Of a stretch of 64,000 bases of DNA, positions 1-9,024 are shown piece by piece. A program made the position numbers and the translations under genes. The stretch comes from Paracoccaceae bacterium. Its GTDB lineage: Bacteria > Pseudomonadota > Alphaproteobacteria > Rhodobacterales > Rhodobacteraceae. How positions within the stretch are numbered: position 1 is the first letter of the stretch; each line of letters starts with the position of its first letter. The DNA lies in contig JABURR010000070.1 of the NCBI GenBank assembly GCA_014762635.1, forward strand, positions 62,001 through 126,000, read 5' to 3'. The notes beneath the pieces are model-generated. The model was given only the letters and a program-made list of their open reading frames with translations, had not been told where the DNA came from and searched no databases.

Positions 1-149
1 GGCGATGACTCGGATTTTCGACATGGATGACCGCGCGCGCCTTCCCTGGCGTTTCTTTGGTGCGGCCCGTTCGGTCCGCGCCTGCCTATGATGGCAGGCA
101 CCCCGAATTCCGACCAACATCTCACGAAAAGTTTCTACGGGAGAGCTTC
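1..149 (+). promoter_or_regulatory. Leader region of leuC
   Basis: No gene is recognisable in this edge segment. It holds a perfect 7-bp stem (80-86 with 93-99, loop of six bases) that is not followed by a T-run, so it is more likely a leader structure than a terminator. A purine-rich ribosome binding site at 139-145 (GGGAGAG) precedes the ATG at 150, which supports that start over the in-frame ATG at 27. No convincing promoter hexamers were seen. Confidence 0.4.
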
Positions 150-1556
150 ATGACCGCCCCCAAGACCCTCTATGACAAGATCTGGGACGCCCATGTCGTC
201 GAAGAATCCGATGACGGCACCTGCCTGCTCTATATCGACCGCCACCTCGTTCACGAGGTGACCAGCCCTCAGGCCTTCGAAGGCCTGCGCATGGCCGACC
301 GCAAGGTGCGCGCACCGGAAAAGACCATCGCGGTACCGGACCACAACGTGCCCACCGATCCGACCCGGCTCTCGGGCATCAAGGATGAGCAGTCGCGCAT
401 CCAGGTGGAGGCGCTGCGCCAGAACGCCAAGGATTTCGGGATCGAGATCTATGACGTCGACGACATCCGCCAGGGCATCGTCCATATCATCGGCCCCGAG
501 CAGGGCTGGACCCAGCCCGGCATGACCATCGTCTGCGGCGACAGTCACACCGCGACCCATGGCGCCTTTGGCGCGCTGGCCCACGGTATCGGCACCTCGG
601 AGGTTGAGCATGTTCTGGCCACCCAGACCCTGATCCAGAAAAAATCCAAGAACATGCTGGTCAAGGTCGAGGGCGAGCTGGCCCCCGGCGTGACCGCCAA
701 GGACATCACGCTTTCGGTGATCGGCAAGACCGGAACCGCCGGCGGCACCGGCTACGTGATCGAATACGCGGGCTCGGCGATCCGTTCGCTCAGCATGGAA
801 GGCCGGATGACCGTCTGCAACATGGCGATCGAAGGCGGCGCACGCGCGGGCCTGATCGCGCCGGATGAGAAGACCTTCGACTACGTCAAGGGTCGCCCCC
901 ACGCGCCGAAGGGCGCCCAGTGGGAAGCCGCGATGGCCTATTGGCAGACCCTGAAAACCGACGAGGGCGCGCATTTCGACAAGGTGGTGGAACTCGATGC
1001 GTCCGAGATCGCGCCGGTCGTGACCTGGGGCACCTCGCCCGAGGACGTGCTGCCGATCACCGCGACCGTTCCCAACCCCGAGGATTTCTCGGGCGGCAAG
1101 GTCGAGGCCGCGCGCCGGTCGCTCGACTACATGGGTCTGACCCCGGGCCAGAAGCTTTCGGATGTCGAGATCGACACCGTCTTCATCGGATCCTGCACCA
1201 ACGGCCGGATCGAGGACCTGCGCGAAGTTGCCCGCGTCATGGAAGGCCGCAAGGTCAAGGATGGCGTGCGCGCGATGATCGTTCCGGGCTCGGGTCTCGT
1301 GCGCCTTCAGGCCGAAGAGGAAGGCATCGCCCAGAAGCTCATTGACGCCGGGTTCGACTGGCGCCTGGCGGGTTGCTCCATGTGCCTGGGCATGAACCCC
1401 GACCAGCTTGCCCCGGGTGAGCGCTGCGCCTCGACCTCGAACCGCAACTTCGAAGGCCGCCAGGGCTACAAGGGCCGCACCCACCTGGTGAGCCCGGCCA
1501 TGGCCGCCGCCGCCGCCGTGACCGGTCGTCTGACCGACGTTCGCGAACTGCTGTAA
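150..1556 (+). CDS. leuC: 3-isopropylmalate dehydratase large subunit
   Basis: LeuC pairs with LeuD to isomerise 2-isopropylmalate to 3-isopropylmalate in cytoplasmic leucine synthesis. The protein is 468 residues, the normal bacterial length. It has the aconitase-family signature around GSCTNGR and the three cysteines that bind the 4Fe-4S cluster, at about 349, 409 and 412 (the last two in GCSMC), matching the E. coli spacing. The ATG at 150 is chosen because it has a good ribosome binding site and gives a typical N-terminus ([15 protein letters not shown]); an upstream ATG at 27 would add 41 unlikely residues. leuD follows 12 bases later, so the two are surely cotranscribed. Nothing is missing or truncated. 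Confidence 0.98.
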   Translation: MTAPKTLYDKIWDAHVVEESDDGTCLLYIDRHLVHEVTSPQAFEGLRMADRKVRAPEKTIAVPDHNVPTDPTRLSGIKDEQSRIQVEALRQNAKDFGIEIYDVDDIRQGIVHIIGPEQGWTQPGMTIVCGDSHTATHGAFGALAHGIGTSEVEHVLATQTLIQKKSKNMLVKVEGELAPGVTAKDITLSVIGKTGTAGGTGYVIEYAGSAIRSLSMEGRMTVCNMAIEGGARAGLIAPDEKTFDYVKGRPHAPKGAQWEAAMAYWQTLKTDEGAHFDKVVELDASEIAPVVTWGTSPEDVLPITATVPNPEDFSGGKVEAARRSLDYMGLTPGQKLSDVEIDTVFIGSCTNGRIEDLREVARVMEGRKVKDGVRAMIVPGSGLVRLQAEEEGIAQKLIDAGFDWRLAGCSMCLGMNPDQLAPGERCASTSNRNFEGRQGYKGRTHLVSPAMAAAAAVTGRLTDVRELL

Positions 1557-1568
1557 GGAGAACGCCCA

Positions 1569-2174
1569 ATGGAAAAGTTCGAAAAACTGAGCGGCGTCGC
1601 GGCGCCCATGCCCCTGGTCAATATCGACACCGACATGATCATCCCCAAGCAGTTCCTGAAGACGATCAAGCGCTCGGGCCTGGGCGTGAACCTGTTCCAG
1701 GAGATGCGCTATGATCAGGACGGGAACGAGATCCCCGATTTCGTGCTGAACAAGCCCGCCTATCGCAACGCCGAGATCCTCGTCGCAGGCGAAAACTTTG
1801 GCTGCGGCTCCAGCCGCGAGCACGCGCCATGGGCGATTCAGGATTTCGGAATCCGCTGCGTCATCGCGCCCAGCTTTGCCGACATCTTCTTCAACAACTG
1901 CTTCAAGAACGGCATCCTGCCGATCGCGCTGCCGCAGGAGCAGGTGGATATCCTGATGAAGGAAGCCGAGAAGGGCGAGAACGCACGGATCGAGGTGGAT
2001 CTGGAAAACCAGAAGATCACGATCCCGGACGGTACGGCCTTCAGCTTCGACGTGGATCCGTTCCGCAAGCACTGTCTGCTGAACGGTCTCGATGACATCG
2101 GTCTGACGATGGAAAAGTCCAACGCCATTGATGCCTACGAGTCCAAGCTCGGCGCCCAGATGCCCTGGATGTAG
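1569..2174 (+). CDS. leuD: 3-isopropylmalate dehydratase small subunit
   Basis: LeuD is the swivelling small subunit of isopropylmalate isomerase, completing the active site of LeuC. At 201 residues it has the usual length. The N-terminal motif [17 protein letters not shown] and the [16 protein letters not shown] loop are both intact. An AAGGAG ribosome binding site at 1556-1561 precedes the ATG. The gene is followed by a strong intrinsic terminator, so the leuCD transcript may end here rather than running into the next two genes and leuB. Confidence 0.98.
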   Translation: MEKFEKLSGVAAPMPLVNIDTDMIIPKQFLKTIKRSGLGVNLFQEMRYDQDGNEIPDFVLNKPAYRNAEILVAGENFGCGSSREHAPWAIQDFGIRCVIAPSFADIFFNNCFKNGILPIALPQEQVDILMKEAEKGENARIEVDLENQKITIPDGTAFSFDVDPFRKHCLLNGLDDIGLTMEKSNAIDAYESKLGAQMPWM

Positions 2175-2197
2175 ACCATCGAAACCCATCAAGAAGC

Positions 2198-2223
2198 AGG
2201 GGCCGCGCGCGCGGCCCCTTTTT
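2198..2223 (+). terminator. Rho-independent terminator after leuD
   Basis: A perfect GC-rich palindrome (2199-2208 with 2209-2218, effectively an 8-bp stem with a four-base loop) is followed at once by five T residues (2219-2223). It lies 24 bases after the leuD stop. Confidence 0.88.
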
Positions 2224-2378
2224 CATGTCCGTGCTCGCCCGGATTTCAGTTCGCGGCATGTGCGTAACATCGCCGGTCGATTCGACAAAATTCGAATGTG
2301 CTGGCAATATGTTGTGAAATGAGAATGAATTGACGACAGGCGGCGCCCGGATTTCGGCGCGAGGTTGAGGAGATATCC

Positions 2379-3191
2379 TTGCTTTCCAGACTGATCGGAG
2401 CAGTGGTTCGCTCGATCCTCGTGGTGATCCTGATCGCCACGCCGGCGCTGTTGATCCCTGGCGTCTCGGCGGATGCGAAACAGATCGTGGCGCTTGTCGC
2501 GATCTTCGGCGCGGCGCTGACGATCTTCGAATATGCCTCGACCTATCCCGGCCTGATCGAATTCCGGGATGCGCCACCTTATAATCGGTTCCGGTTCCTG
2601 TCGCTTTTCGCAACCGTATTCCTGCTCTCGTTGACCTGTCGGCATGTGCTGGACCCCGCGCTATCGACGCAGTCGATATATGACTTCGCCGCGATGGCGG
2701 GGCGCCTGCTGGACTTTCCCTACAGCCCGGTTCGGCTGGTCATCCTGATGATGCCGCCGGATTCCACGTTCGAACATCTGGACACGGTCCGCATGGTCGC
2801 TGGTGTAAGCTACGGCGTCGGGCTGCTGACCGTCGCGGTCTTTTACCTTTACATCAACGCGATCGACTGGCCTTTCACGGCCCGCCGGTTCAACGTTTGG
2901 GTAAACCTGCCCACGTTTGACCCGACCTCGGGCGGAGACGTCGTCTTTCGGATGTATCGGGACGCCAGTCTTAACATGCGGTTAGGGTTCCTGCTGCCAT
3001 TCTTGATCCCGGCGCTGGTCAAGCTCTGGGCCTTCGTGTTCGAGCCGATCAGCCTTGAAAGCCACCAGAATCTGGTTTGGGCGATTTCGGCATGGGCATT
3101 CCTACCTGCAAGCCTGTTCATGAGGGGGCTCGCGCTTGCGCGGATCGCCGAGATGATCGAGGAAAAGCGCCGCGCCTACTCGGAAGCGTAG
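2379..3191 (+). CDS. Six-helix membrane protein of unknown function between leuD and leuB
   Basis: I do not recognise the family. The 270-residue product has about six hydrophobic stretches: roughly residues 5-28, 33-52, 72-88, 130-156, 205-222 and 235-252. Between helices 4 and 5 lies a hydrophilic stretch (about 160-200). The start is a TTG at 2379, supported by a ribosome binding site GAGGTTGAGGAG at 2361-2372; there is no suitable ATG nearby. The gene stands 200 bases past the leuD terminator, and its 3' end overlaps the only standard start codons of the next gene, so the two are probably translationally coupled. An integral inner-membrane protein is the safe call. No catalytic motif was seen. 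Confidence 0.7.
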   Translation: MLSRLIGAVVRSILVVILIATPALLIPGVSADAKQIVALVAIFGAALTIFEYASTYPGLIEFRDAPPYNRFRFLSLFATVFLLSLTCRHVLDPALSTQSIYDFAAMAGRLLDFPYSPVRLVILMMPPDSTFEHLDTVRMVAGVSYGVGLLTVAVFYLYINAIDWPFTARRFNVWVNLPTFDPTSGGDVVFRMYRDASLNMRLGFLLPFLIPALVKLWAFVFEPISLESHQNLVWAISAWAFLPASLFMRGLALARIAEMIEEKRRAYSEA

Positions 3192-4321
3192 TCGCAGCAG
3201 GAATATTTTTCCTATCGTTTCTGACGTTCGCAGGGTCGTCGGCTTTCGCGACGAACTCGATCCGTGTTGCCTATTTTCACAGTGATCTGTCCCGCGACGG
3301 CCCCGGCCTTCTGTTGCGGGACATCGTGTCGGGCAAGGATGCGCAGATCGCCGCCGTTGTCGCGGTCATTAGGGCTGTCCGCCCGGACGTCCTCGTGTTG
3401 GCGGATTTCGACTTCGATGCCAGTCACGCGGCACTCACGGCATTTGCGTCGCGGCTGGAAGCAGCTGATTTGCCCTATCCGCATCGCTTTTCGCGCGCTC
3501 CCAACAGCGGGCGGGCCAGCGGGTTCGACCTTGACCGGGATGGCCGGTTCGGGCGCCCGCAGGATTCCTGGGGGTTTGGCGAGTTTGCCGGGCAGGGCGG
3601 GATAGCGCTCTTGTCCCGGTTTCCGATCGTCGGGACCGAGAGCCGCGATTTCTCAGGCCTTCCATGGCGTGACCTGCCGGGAAAAAACCTGCCCGAAATT
3701 GAGGGGGAGGCGTTCTACCCAGCAGATGTTCGCGACCAGATGCCGCTTTCCTATACCGTCCATTGGGATGTGGCGCTGCGCTTGCCAAGCGGTGAGCATG
3801 TCCGGATCTGGACTTACCATGCCACGCCGCCGGTGTTCGACGGCCCGGAAGACCGCAATGGCCTGCGCAATCGTGACGAGACAGCCTTCTGGCTGGCTTA
3901 TCTGGCGGGCAGGGTGGGCGGCGGCGCGACGGATGACCCATTCGTCATCCTGGCGGGCGCCAATCTCGACCCGGCGGACGGTGACGGACGCCCCGAGGCG
4001 CTTCTGGAGTTGCAGTCCCACCCCCGGGTTCAGGACCCCCGTCCAGCCAGTCGTGGCGCGGTGGAGGCCTCGCGGCTGCAGGGCGGGGCAAACGCCGGGC
4101 AGAAAGGTGACCCGGCGCTCGATACGGCTGATTGGCCGGATGACCCCGGCCCGGGCAATCTACGCGTCGATTACGTGCTTCCCTCCCGCGATTGGGAGGT
4201 GCTGGATGCCGGGGTGTTCTGGCCGGCCAGCGACGATCCTACGAGGACTCTCATCGGTAGGGATGGAAATCTCGCCTCCCGCCACCGGCTTGTCTGGGTC
4301 GACCTTGGGCTGAAGCGCTAG
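3092..4321 (+). CDS. Endonuclease/exonuclease/phosphatase-fold protein, secreted
   Basis: The C-terminal three quarters read as an EEP-superfamily (DNase I-like/phosphodiesterase) domain: RPDVLVLADFDFD in the first metal-binding strand, SRFPI in the middle, DYVLPS and a terminal SRHRLVWVDL with the expected histidine. The usual catalytic glutamate of the first motif appears to be replaced by Asp (ADFD). A hydrophobic stretch ending SSAFA looks like a secretion signal, so the protein is probably periplasmic. The start is uncertain. The only ATGs are at 3077 and 3092, both inside the preceding gene, and no ATG, GTG or TTG lies between them and the signal peptide. The ATG at 3092 leaves a 28-residue positively charged lead-in. 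Substrate unknown. Confidence 0.72.
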   Translation: MGIPTCKPVHEGARACADRRDDRGKAPRLLGSVVAAGIFFLSFLTFAGSSAFATNSIRVAYFHSDLSRDGPGLLLRDIVSGKDAQIAAVVAVIRAVRPDVLVLADFDFDASHAALTAFASRLEAADLPYPHRFSRAPNSGRASGFDLDRDGRFGRPQDSWGFGEFAGQGGIALLSRFPIVGTESRDFSGLPWRDLPGKNLPEIEGEAFYPADVRDQMPLSYTVHWDVALRLPSGEHVRIWTYHATPPVFDGPEDRNGLRNRDETAFWLAYLAGRVGGGATDDPFVILAGANLDPADGDGRPEALLELQSHPRVQDPRPASRGAVEASRLQGGANAGQKGDPALDTADWPDDPGPGNLRVDYVLPSRDWEVLDAGVFWPASDDPTRTLIGRDGNLASRHRLVWVDLGLKR

Positions 4322-4475
4322 AAACGGATGCCTGTACTCCAGTTCCAACAGTGCGGACCATGCAGGCACGCCCGTTCTTGCCATCCGAGCCTTGCCCTTC
4401 AGCGCGTGGTTTCTTGACCCTCGCCCGGCAAGGAGCTAGGCGGATGCGACGCAAATTCAGGAAGGAACACCCGCG
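4322..4475 (+). promoter_or_regulatory. leuB upstream region with a possible weak promoter
   Basis: This 154-base gap precedes leuB. It has a fair -35-like TTGACC at 4414-4419 with only a poor -10-like TAGGCG 17 bases later (4437-4442), so a dedicated leuB promoter is possible but weakly supported. The AGGAAGGA ribosome binding site of leuB is at 4460-4467. Confidence 0.25.
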
Positions 4476-5582
4476 ATGAGCACGCCCTCTCTTCTCATCC
4501 TGCCCGGCGACGGCATCGGCCCCGAAGTCATGGCCGAGGTCACCCGGATCATCGACTGGTTCGGCGACAAGCGCGGTCTCAAGTTCGACGTGAGCGAGGA
4601 CCTCGTGGGTGGGGCGGCCTATGACAAGCACGGCACGCCGCTGACCGACGAGACCATGGCCAAGGCGCAGGAAGTTGACGCGGTTCTTCTGGGCGCCGTG
4701 GGTGGCCCCAAATACGACACGCTCGATTTCTCGGTGAAGCCCGAGCGCGGCCTGCTGCGCCTGCGCAAGGAAATGGACCTTTTCGCCAACCTGCGCCCGG
4801 CCCAGTGCTTCGATGCGCTGGCGGATTTCTCGTCGCTCAAGACCGAAGTCGTCTCGGGTCTCGATATCATGATCATCCGCGAGCTGACCTCGGGCGTCTA
4901 TTTCGGCGAGCCGCGCGGGATCATCAAGGAAGGCAACGAGCGCGTGGGCATCAACACCCAGCGCTACACCGAGTCCGAGATCGCGCGTGTGGCGCGGTCG
5001 GCCTTCGAACTGGCCCGCAAGCGGGGCAACAAGGTCTGCTCGATGGAGAAGGCCAACGTGATGGAATCGGGCATCCTGTGGCGCGACGTTGTGCAGGAAG
5101 TGCATGACGCCGAGTATCCGGACGTGGAGCTGTCGCACATGTATGCCGATGCGGGCGCCATGCAGCTCACCCGCTGGCCCAAGCAGTTCGACGTGATCGT
5201 AACCGACAACCTGTTCGGCGACCTGCTGTCGGACCTTGCGGCGATGCTGACCGGTTCGCTGGGCATGTTGCCCTCGGCCTCGCTTGGTTCGCCGATGGCC
5301 AACGGGCGTCCGAAAGCGCTTTATGAACCGGTGCACGGCTCAGCCCCGGATATCGCCGGTCAGGGCAAGGCCAACCCCTGCGCCTGCATCCTCAGCTTTG
5401 CCATGGCGCTGCGCTATTCCTTCGATGAGGGTGCCGAGGCCGATCGCCTGGAGAAGGCCGTGGAGAAGGTGCTGGCCGATGGCGTTCGCACCGCGGACCT
5501 GCTGCAGAAAGAGGGCGGTACGCCCGCCTCGACCCGCGAGATGGGCGATGCGGTTCTGGCGGCGCTGGACGCCAGCCTCTGA
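4476..5582 (+). CDS. leuB: 3-isopropylmalate dehydrogenase
   Basis: LeuB oxidatively decarboxylates 3-isopropylmalate with NAD to 2-oxoisocaproate, the step after LeuCD. The product is 368 residues, normal for the family. It carries the N-terminal [10 protein letters not shown] motif, the substrate-binding arginines in [19 protein letters not shown], and the family signature around [16 protein letters not shown] followed by [12 protein letters not shown]. The NAD-binding [15 protein letters not shown] is also present. A strong ribosome binding site lies 8 bases before the ATG. The gene is separated from leuCD by two unrelated genes, and is closed by a strong terminator shared with the convergent lipoprotein gene. 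Confidence 0.98.
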   Translation: MSTPSLLILPGDGIGPEVMAEVTRIIDWFGDKRGLKFDVSEDLVGGAAYDKHGTPLTDETMAKAQEVDAVLLGAVGGPKYDTLDFSVKPERGLLRLRKEMDLFANLRPAQCFDALADFSSLKTEVVSGLDIMIIRELTSGVYFGEPRGIIKEGNERVGINTQRYTESEIARVARSAFELARKRGNKVCSMEKANVMESGILWRDVVQEVHDAEYPDVELSHMYADAGAMQLTRWPKQFDVIVTDNLFGDLLSDLAAMLTGSLGMLPSASLGSPMANGRPKALYEPVHGSAPDIAGQGKANPCACILSFAMALRYSFDEGAEADRLEKAVEKVLADGVRTADLLQKEGGTPASTREMGDAVLAALDASL

Positions 5583-5603
5583 AGTCTTCCGACACTAAAA
5601 TGA

Positions 5604-5630
5604 AAAGGCGGCGCCAGTGGCGCCGCCTTT
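5604..5630. terminator. Bidirectional terminator between leuB and the OmpA-type lipoprotein
   Basis: A perfect 12-bp inverted repeat (5604-5615 with 5619-5630) with a three-base loop AGT. The stem ends in A-run on the left and T-run on the right, so it can serve both convergent genes. Confidence 0.88.
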
Positions 5631-5652
5631 CTTGTTCCAGTGGTCAGCCCGA

Positions 5653-6318
5653 TCAGCTTGTCGGACGGATGATGATCTCCACCCGGCGGTTCTGGGCGCG
5701 GCCCGAATCCGACAGGTTCGAGGCGATCGGCTGCGACTCGCCACGGCCGTAGGACCGCACGCGATAGGGCGCCACGCCCGAGTTGATCAGCACCGAGGCC
5801 ACCGCGCCAGCGCGCCGGGCCGACAGGTCCTGGTTGTAGGCGGCAGAGCCCACGTTGTCGGTATGACCGATCACGTCGACGGTCGTGTCCGGATAGCGCT
5901 GAAGGTTGCGGGACAGGGCGCGCAGGTCGTCCTGGAGGTCGGGCCGCACCGAGGCGCTGTCGAAGGCGAAGAGGATATCCTGCGGCATGCGCACGATCAG
6001 TTCCTCGCCGGTGTTGATGATCGACACGCGATCGTCGCCGATCTCTTGCCGCAGTTCGGCGGCCTGCTTGTCAAGTTGGTTGCCAACGGCGGCGCCGACG
6101 GCTGCACCGGCCACACCGCCGATGACGGCACGGCGGCGACGTTCGCGCGCGTTGTCGCCGGTGGCGATGCCTGCAACGGCACCGGTGATGCCGCCGATCA
6201 GGGCGCCTTCACGGGTGCGGGTATATGGATCCCCGGTGTCCACGGCCACGTCGGTACAGGCCGTCAGGGCCAGCATACCGGTGGTCGCCAGGATAAGGGG
6301 TGTCTTGAGAATGGTCAT
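5653..6318 (-). CDS. OmpA-family lipoprotein with glycine-zipper segment
   Basis: The product (221 residues) starts with a lipoprotein signal peptide ending in the lipobox LTAC, with Cys21 the lipidated residue. A glycine-rich zipper follows (GALIGGITGAVAGIA and GGVAGAAVGAAVG, about residues 38-85), typical of the YMGG/OmpA-like outer-membrane lipoproteins. The C-terminal OmpA domain (about 105-218) has the peptidoglycan-binding motif TDNVGSAAYNQDLSARRA and the RRVEI end. The protein probably anchors the outer membrane to peptidoglycan. The ATG at 6318 is chosen because it gives a clean signal peptide; the in-frame ATG 30 bases upstream adds residues that do not fit one. It is a single-gene unit convergent with leuB. 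Confidence 0.9.
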   Translation of the reverse strand: MTILKTPLILATTGMLALTACTDVAVDTGDPYTRTREGALIGGITGAVAGIATGDNARERRRRAVIGGVAGAAVGAAVGNQLDKQAAELRQEIGDDRVSIINTGEELIVRMPQDILFAFDSASVRPDLQDDLRALSRNLQRYPDTTVDVIGHTDNVGSAAYNQDLSARRAGAVASVLINSGVAPYRVRSYGRGESQPIASNLSDSGRAQNRRVEIIIRPTS

Positions 6319-6415
6319 TTCTGCCTCATGAGAGAATGTGAATCCCACTGCAATTACGCATTATTTCACCAAACTTGGTAGAGGGGTATCCCTGACCGGC
6401 GATTGTTGCCGATTA

Positions 6416-7258
6416 TCACGCTTCCGTGCGCGCCGCCTCGTAGGCGAGCATGGCGCGTTTCACGGGCAAACCCCAGTGATAGCCGCCCAGTCCGCCTGAT
6501 TTGCGCAGGGCGCGATGGCAGGGGATGAGCCAACCAATGGGGTTGCGCCCCACTGCCGTGCCCACGGCGCGCACCGCTTTGGGGTGGCCTATGGCCGACG
6601 CGATGTCGGAATAGGTGGTCACATGGCCCGATGGGACCGACAGCAGCGCCTCCCAGACCTTGATCTGGAACGGGGCGCCGATCATGTGCAGCCGCGCCTC
6701 GCCGCCCTGCCCGAAGGCCGCCGCGACCCAATCGGCTAGCGGGGCAGGGTCTTCCACGAACTCGGCCTCGGGCCAGCGCGCGGTCATGTCGTCCATGGCA
6801 GTCTCGTCGCCGGTTTCTTCGGTGAAGGAGAGGCCGCAGAGTCCACGCTCGGTTCCCATGGCCAGAACCCTTCCGAAGGGGCTGTCGAACCAGCCGTAGC
6901 GGATCATGAGCCCCTCGCCCCGGCGGGCGAATTCGCCGGGGGTCATCGCCTCCCACCGCAGGAACAGGTCGTGCAGGCGCCCGCTGCCCGAGAGGCCCGC
7001 ATCGGCTGCGGCCTCAAGCGTCGAATGACGGTCGCGCAGAAGGTGGCGGGCGTGATCGAGCGTCAGGTATTGCTGATAGCGTTTGGGCGAGACGCCAACC
7101 CAGCGGCTGAAGAGACGTTGAAAATGCGCCGGGCTCATCTGCATGTCCGAGGCCAGTTCCTCGAGCGACAGTTCCCGCCCGCCCGCTGCGTCGATCGCCT
7201 CGATCGCGCGCCGCATGACGTGGTAGTGATAGCCGTGATCCTCGGTCTGCCCGTCCAT
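6416..7258 (-). CDS. AraC-type regulator fused to O6-alkylguanine-DNA alkyltransferase (Ada-like)
   Basis: The 280-residue protein joins an N-terminal AraC helix-turn-helix domain (about residues 10-105, with LSLEELASDMQMSPAHFQRLFSRWVGVSPKRYQQ split over the two helices) to a C-terminal methyltransferase domain. The suicide cysteine is in IPCHR at Cys247, and FQIKVWEAL and VGRNP of that family are present. It lacks the N-terminal zinc domain with the methyl-phosphotriester-accepting cysteines of classical Ada, so it cannot be switched on the same way. It removes O6-methyl groups from guanine and may also bind DNA as a regulator. It is divergent from nth, with 126 bases between the starts. Confidence 0.88.
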   Translation of the reverse strand: MDGQTEDHGYHYHVMRRAIEAIDAAGGRELSLEELASDMQMSPAHFQRLFSRWVGVSPKRYQQYLTLDHARHLLRDRHSTLEAAADAGLSGSGRLHDLFLRWEAMTPGEFARRGEGLMIRYGWFDSPFGRVLAMGTERGLCGLSFTEETGDETAMDDMTARWPEAEFVEDPAPLADWVAAAFGQGGEARLHMIGAPFQIKVWEALLSVPSGHVTTYSDIASAIGHPKAVRAVGTAVGRNPIGWLIPCHRALRKSGGLGGYHWGLPVKRAMLAYEAARTEA

Positions 7259-7384
7259 GTCCTGAGCCTCTTCTGTTCGCTCCCAACATAGCCCTGTGGC
7301 GCCAGCGCCGCGACCCGGATCCTGCGGCAAAACGAAAGGTAGGCGGGCTTGCCCCGGCAAACGGATACGGGCATACCGCGCCCG

Positions 7385-8029
7385 ATGGCCAAGCAACTCG
7401 ACTATCACACGATCCACGAGATCTTTCGCCGCTTCCAGGAGGCGGAGCCCGAGCCAAAGGGCGAGCTGGAGCATGTGAACGCCTATACCCTGCTGGTCGC
7501 GGTGGCGCTGTCGGCGCAGGCCACGGATGTGGGCGTGAACAAGGCCACCCGGGCGCTGTTTGCGCAGGTCGATACGCCGCAGAAGATGCTGGACCTCGGC
7601 GAAGAGGGGCTGATCGAACATATCAAGACGATCGGGCTGTTTCGGAACAAGGCCAAGAACGTCATGAAGCTGAGCCGTATCCTGGTCGAGGAGTATGGCG
7701 GCGAGGTTCCCTCGTCCCGAGCCGCGCTGCAAGGCCTGCCGGGCGTGGGACGCAAGACCGCGAATGTGGTTCTGAACATGTGGTTCCGCTACCCGGCGCA
7801 GGCGGTCGATACCCATATCTTCCGCGTGGGAAACCGCACCGGGCTCGCCGCGGGAAAGACGGTCGAGGCGGTGGAGCGGGCCATCGAAGACAACGTGCCG
7901 GTGGAATACGCGCAGCATGCGCATCACTGGCTGATCCTGCACGGCCGCTATATCTGCGTCGCGCGCAAACCCAAATGCGGGGCCTGCCCGATCCGGGATC
8001 TCTGCCCCTTCGAGGACAAGACACAATGA
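7385..8029 (+). CDS. nth: Endonuclease III
   Basis: Nth is the bifunctional glycosylase/AP lyase for oxidised pyrimidines in base excision repair. The 214-residue length is close to the E. coli enzyme. The helix-hairpin-helix LPGVGRKTANVVL holds the catalytic lysine (Lys124), and the catalytic aspartate is Asp142 in VDTHIFRV. The C-terminal 4Fe-4S loop has the expected CX6CX2CX5C spacing. The ATG at 7385 gives the standard N-terminus; an in-frame ATG 36 bases upstream is less likely. The stop overlaps the start of the next gene (ATGA), so both are cotranscribed. Confidence 0.96.
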   Translation: MAKQLDYHTIHEIFRRFQEAEPEPKGELEHVNAYTLLVAVALSAQATDVGVNKATRALFAQVDTPQKMLDLGEEGLIEHIKTIGLFRNKAKNVMKLSRILVEEYGGEVPSSRAALQGLPGVGRKTANVVLNMWFRYPAQAVDTHIFRVGNRTGLAAGKTVEAVERAIEDNVPVEYAQHAHHWLILHGRYICVARKPKCGACPIRDLCPFEDKTQ

Positions 8030-9012
8030 GCAAATCCTACCAGGTTGTCGGGATCGGCAACGCCATCGTCGACGTGCTGACCAAGGCCGAGGATGCGTTC
8101 CTCGACCGGATGGGCATTCAGAAAGGCATCATGCAACTGGTCGAGCAGGAGCGCGGCGAGTTGCTTTACGATGCGATGGAGAACCGGGTGCAGGGCGCTG
8201 GCGGTTCGGTGGCGAACACGCTGGCTGGGATCGGGAACCTCGGGCTTTCGACCGCCTTCATCGGACGGGTGCGCGAGGATGAGCTGGGCCGCTATTACGC
8301 CGACGCGATGGTCGAGGATGGCACCGATTTCGTGAACCCGCCGGTGGTGGGGGGCGAATTGCCAACCTCGCGGTCGATGATCTTCGTCTCGCCCGATGGT
8401 GAGCGGTCGATGAACACCTATCTCGGGATTTCGGCCGAGCTGGGGCCGGAGGACGTGTCGGACGACGTGGCCGGGTCGGCGCAGATCCTGTTCCTCGAGG
8501 GCTATCTCTACGACAAGCCCAAGGGCAAGGAAGCGTTCGAGCGTGCCGCGAAGCTGTGTCGTGCGGGCGGTGGCAAGGCCGGGATCGCGCTGTCCGATCC
8601 CTTCTGCGTGGACCGCCACCGCGAGGATTTCCGTCGTCTGGTGAAGGAACTCGATTTCGTGATCGGCAACGAGCATGAATGGGAGTCGCTCTACGAAACC
8701 GACCTTTCCGCCGCGCTGGAGCAGGCAGCCGCCGAAAGCGGGTTGATCGTCTGCACGCGCTCGGGTTCGGACGTGGTGCTGGTGCGCGGTGATGAAGAGC
8801 AGGTCGTGCCTGTGACGCGGGTCACGCCGGTGGATGCCACCGGCGCGGGCGACCAGTTCGCGGCGGGCTTCCTATATGGCCTGGCAACCGGGCGCGACCT
8901 GGCGACCTGTGGTCGGATGGGCTGCGTTGCCGCGGCCGAAGTCATCGGCCATTTCGGGGCGCGGCCCGAGGCCAATCTGCAGGACCTTTTCAAGGCCGAA
9001 GGCCTGATCTGA
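8026..9012 (+). CDS. PfkB-family carbohydrate kinase, adenosine kinase-like
   Basis: A ribokinase/PfkB-family kinase of 328 residues. The N-terminus (VVGIGNAIVDVL), the GGSVANTLAGI segment and the C-terminal signature DATGAGDQFAAGFLYGLA, with the catalytic aspartate and anion hole, are intact. Rhodobacteraceae proteins with this N-terminus are usually called adenosine kinases, which would make the role purine-nucleoside salvage, but the exact sugar or nucleoside cannot be settled from sequence alone. Its start overlaps the nth stop by four bases, suggesting translational coupling. The gene ends 12 bases before the convergent sulfotransferase stop. Confidence 0.87.
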   Translation: MSKSYQVVGIGNAIVDVLTKAEDAFLDRMGIQKGIMQLVEQERGELLYDAMENRVQGAGGSVANTLAGIGNLGLSTAFIGRVREDELGRYYADAMVEDGTDFVNPPVVGGELPTSRSMIFVSPDGERSMNTYLGISAELGPEDVSDDVAGSAQILFLEGYLYDKPKGKEAFERAAKLCRAGGGKAGIALSDPFCVDRHREDFRRLVKELDFVIGNEHEWESLYETDLSAALEQAAAESGLIVCTRSGSDVVLVRGDEEQVVPVTRVTPVDATGAGDQFAAGFLYGLATGRDLATCGRMGCVAAAEVIGHFGARPEANLQDLFKAEGLI

Positions 9013-9024
9013 GCCTGATCAGGG

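Noticed and set aside
135-2192. Long minus-strand open frame opposite leuC-leuD
   Set aside because: It mirrors two certain genes, is rich in His, Arg, Asp and Gly as antisense frames of GC-rich genes are, and has no recognisable domain.
3150-3195. Programmed -1 frameshift joining the membrane protein to the EEP-fold protein
   Set aside because: No slippery heptamer of the XXXYYYZ type was found near the end of the first gene; the EEP protein also has its own signal peptide.
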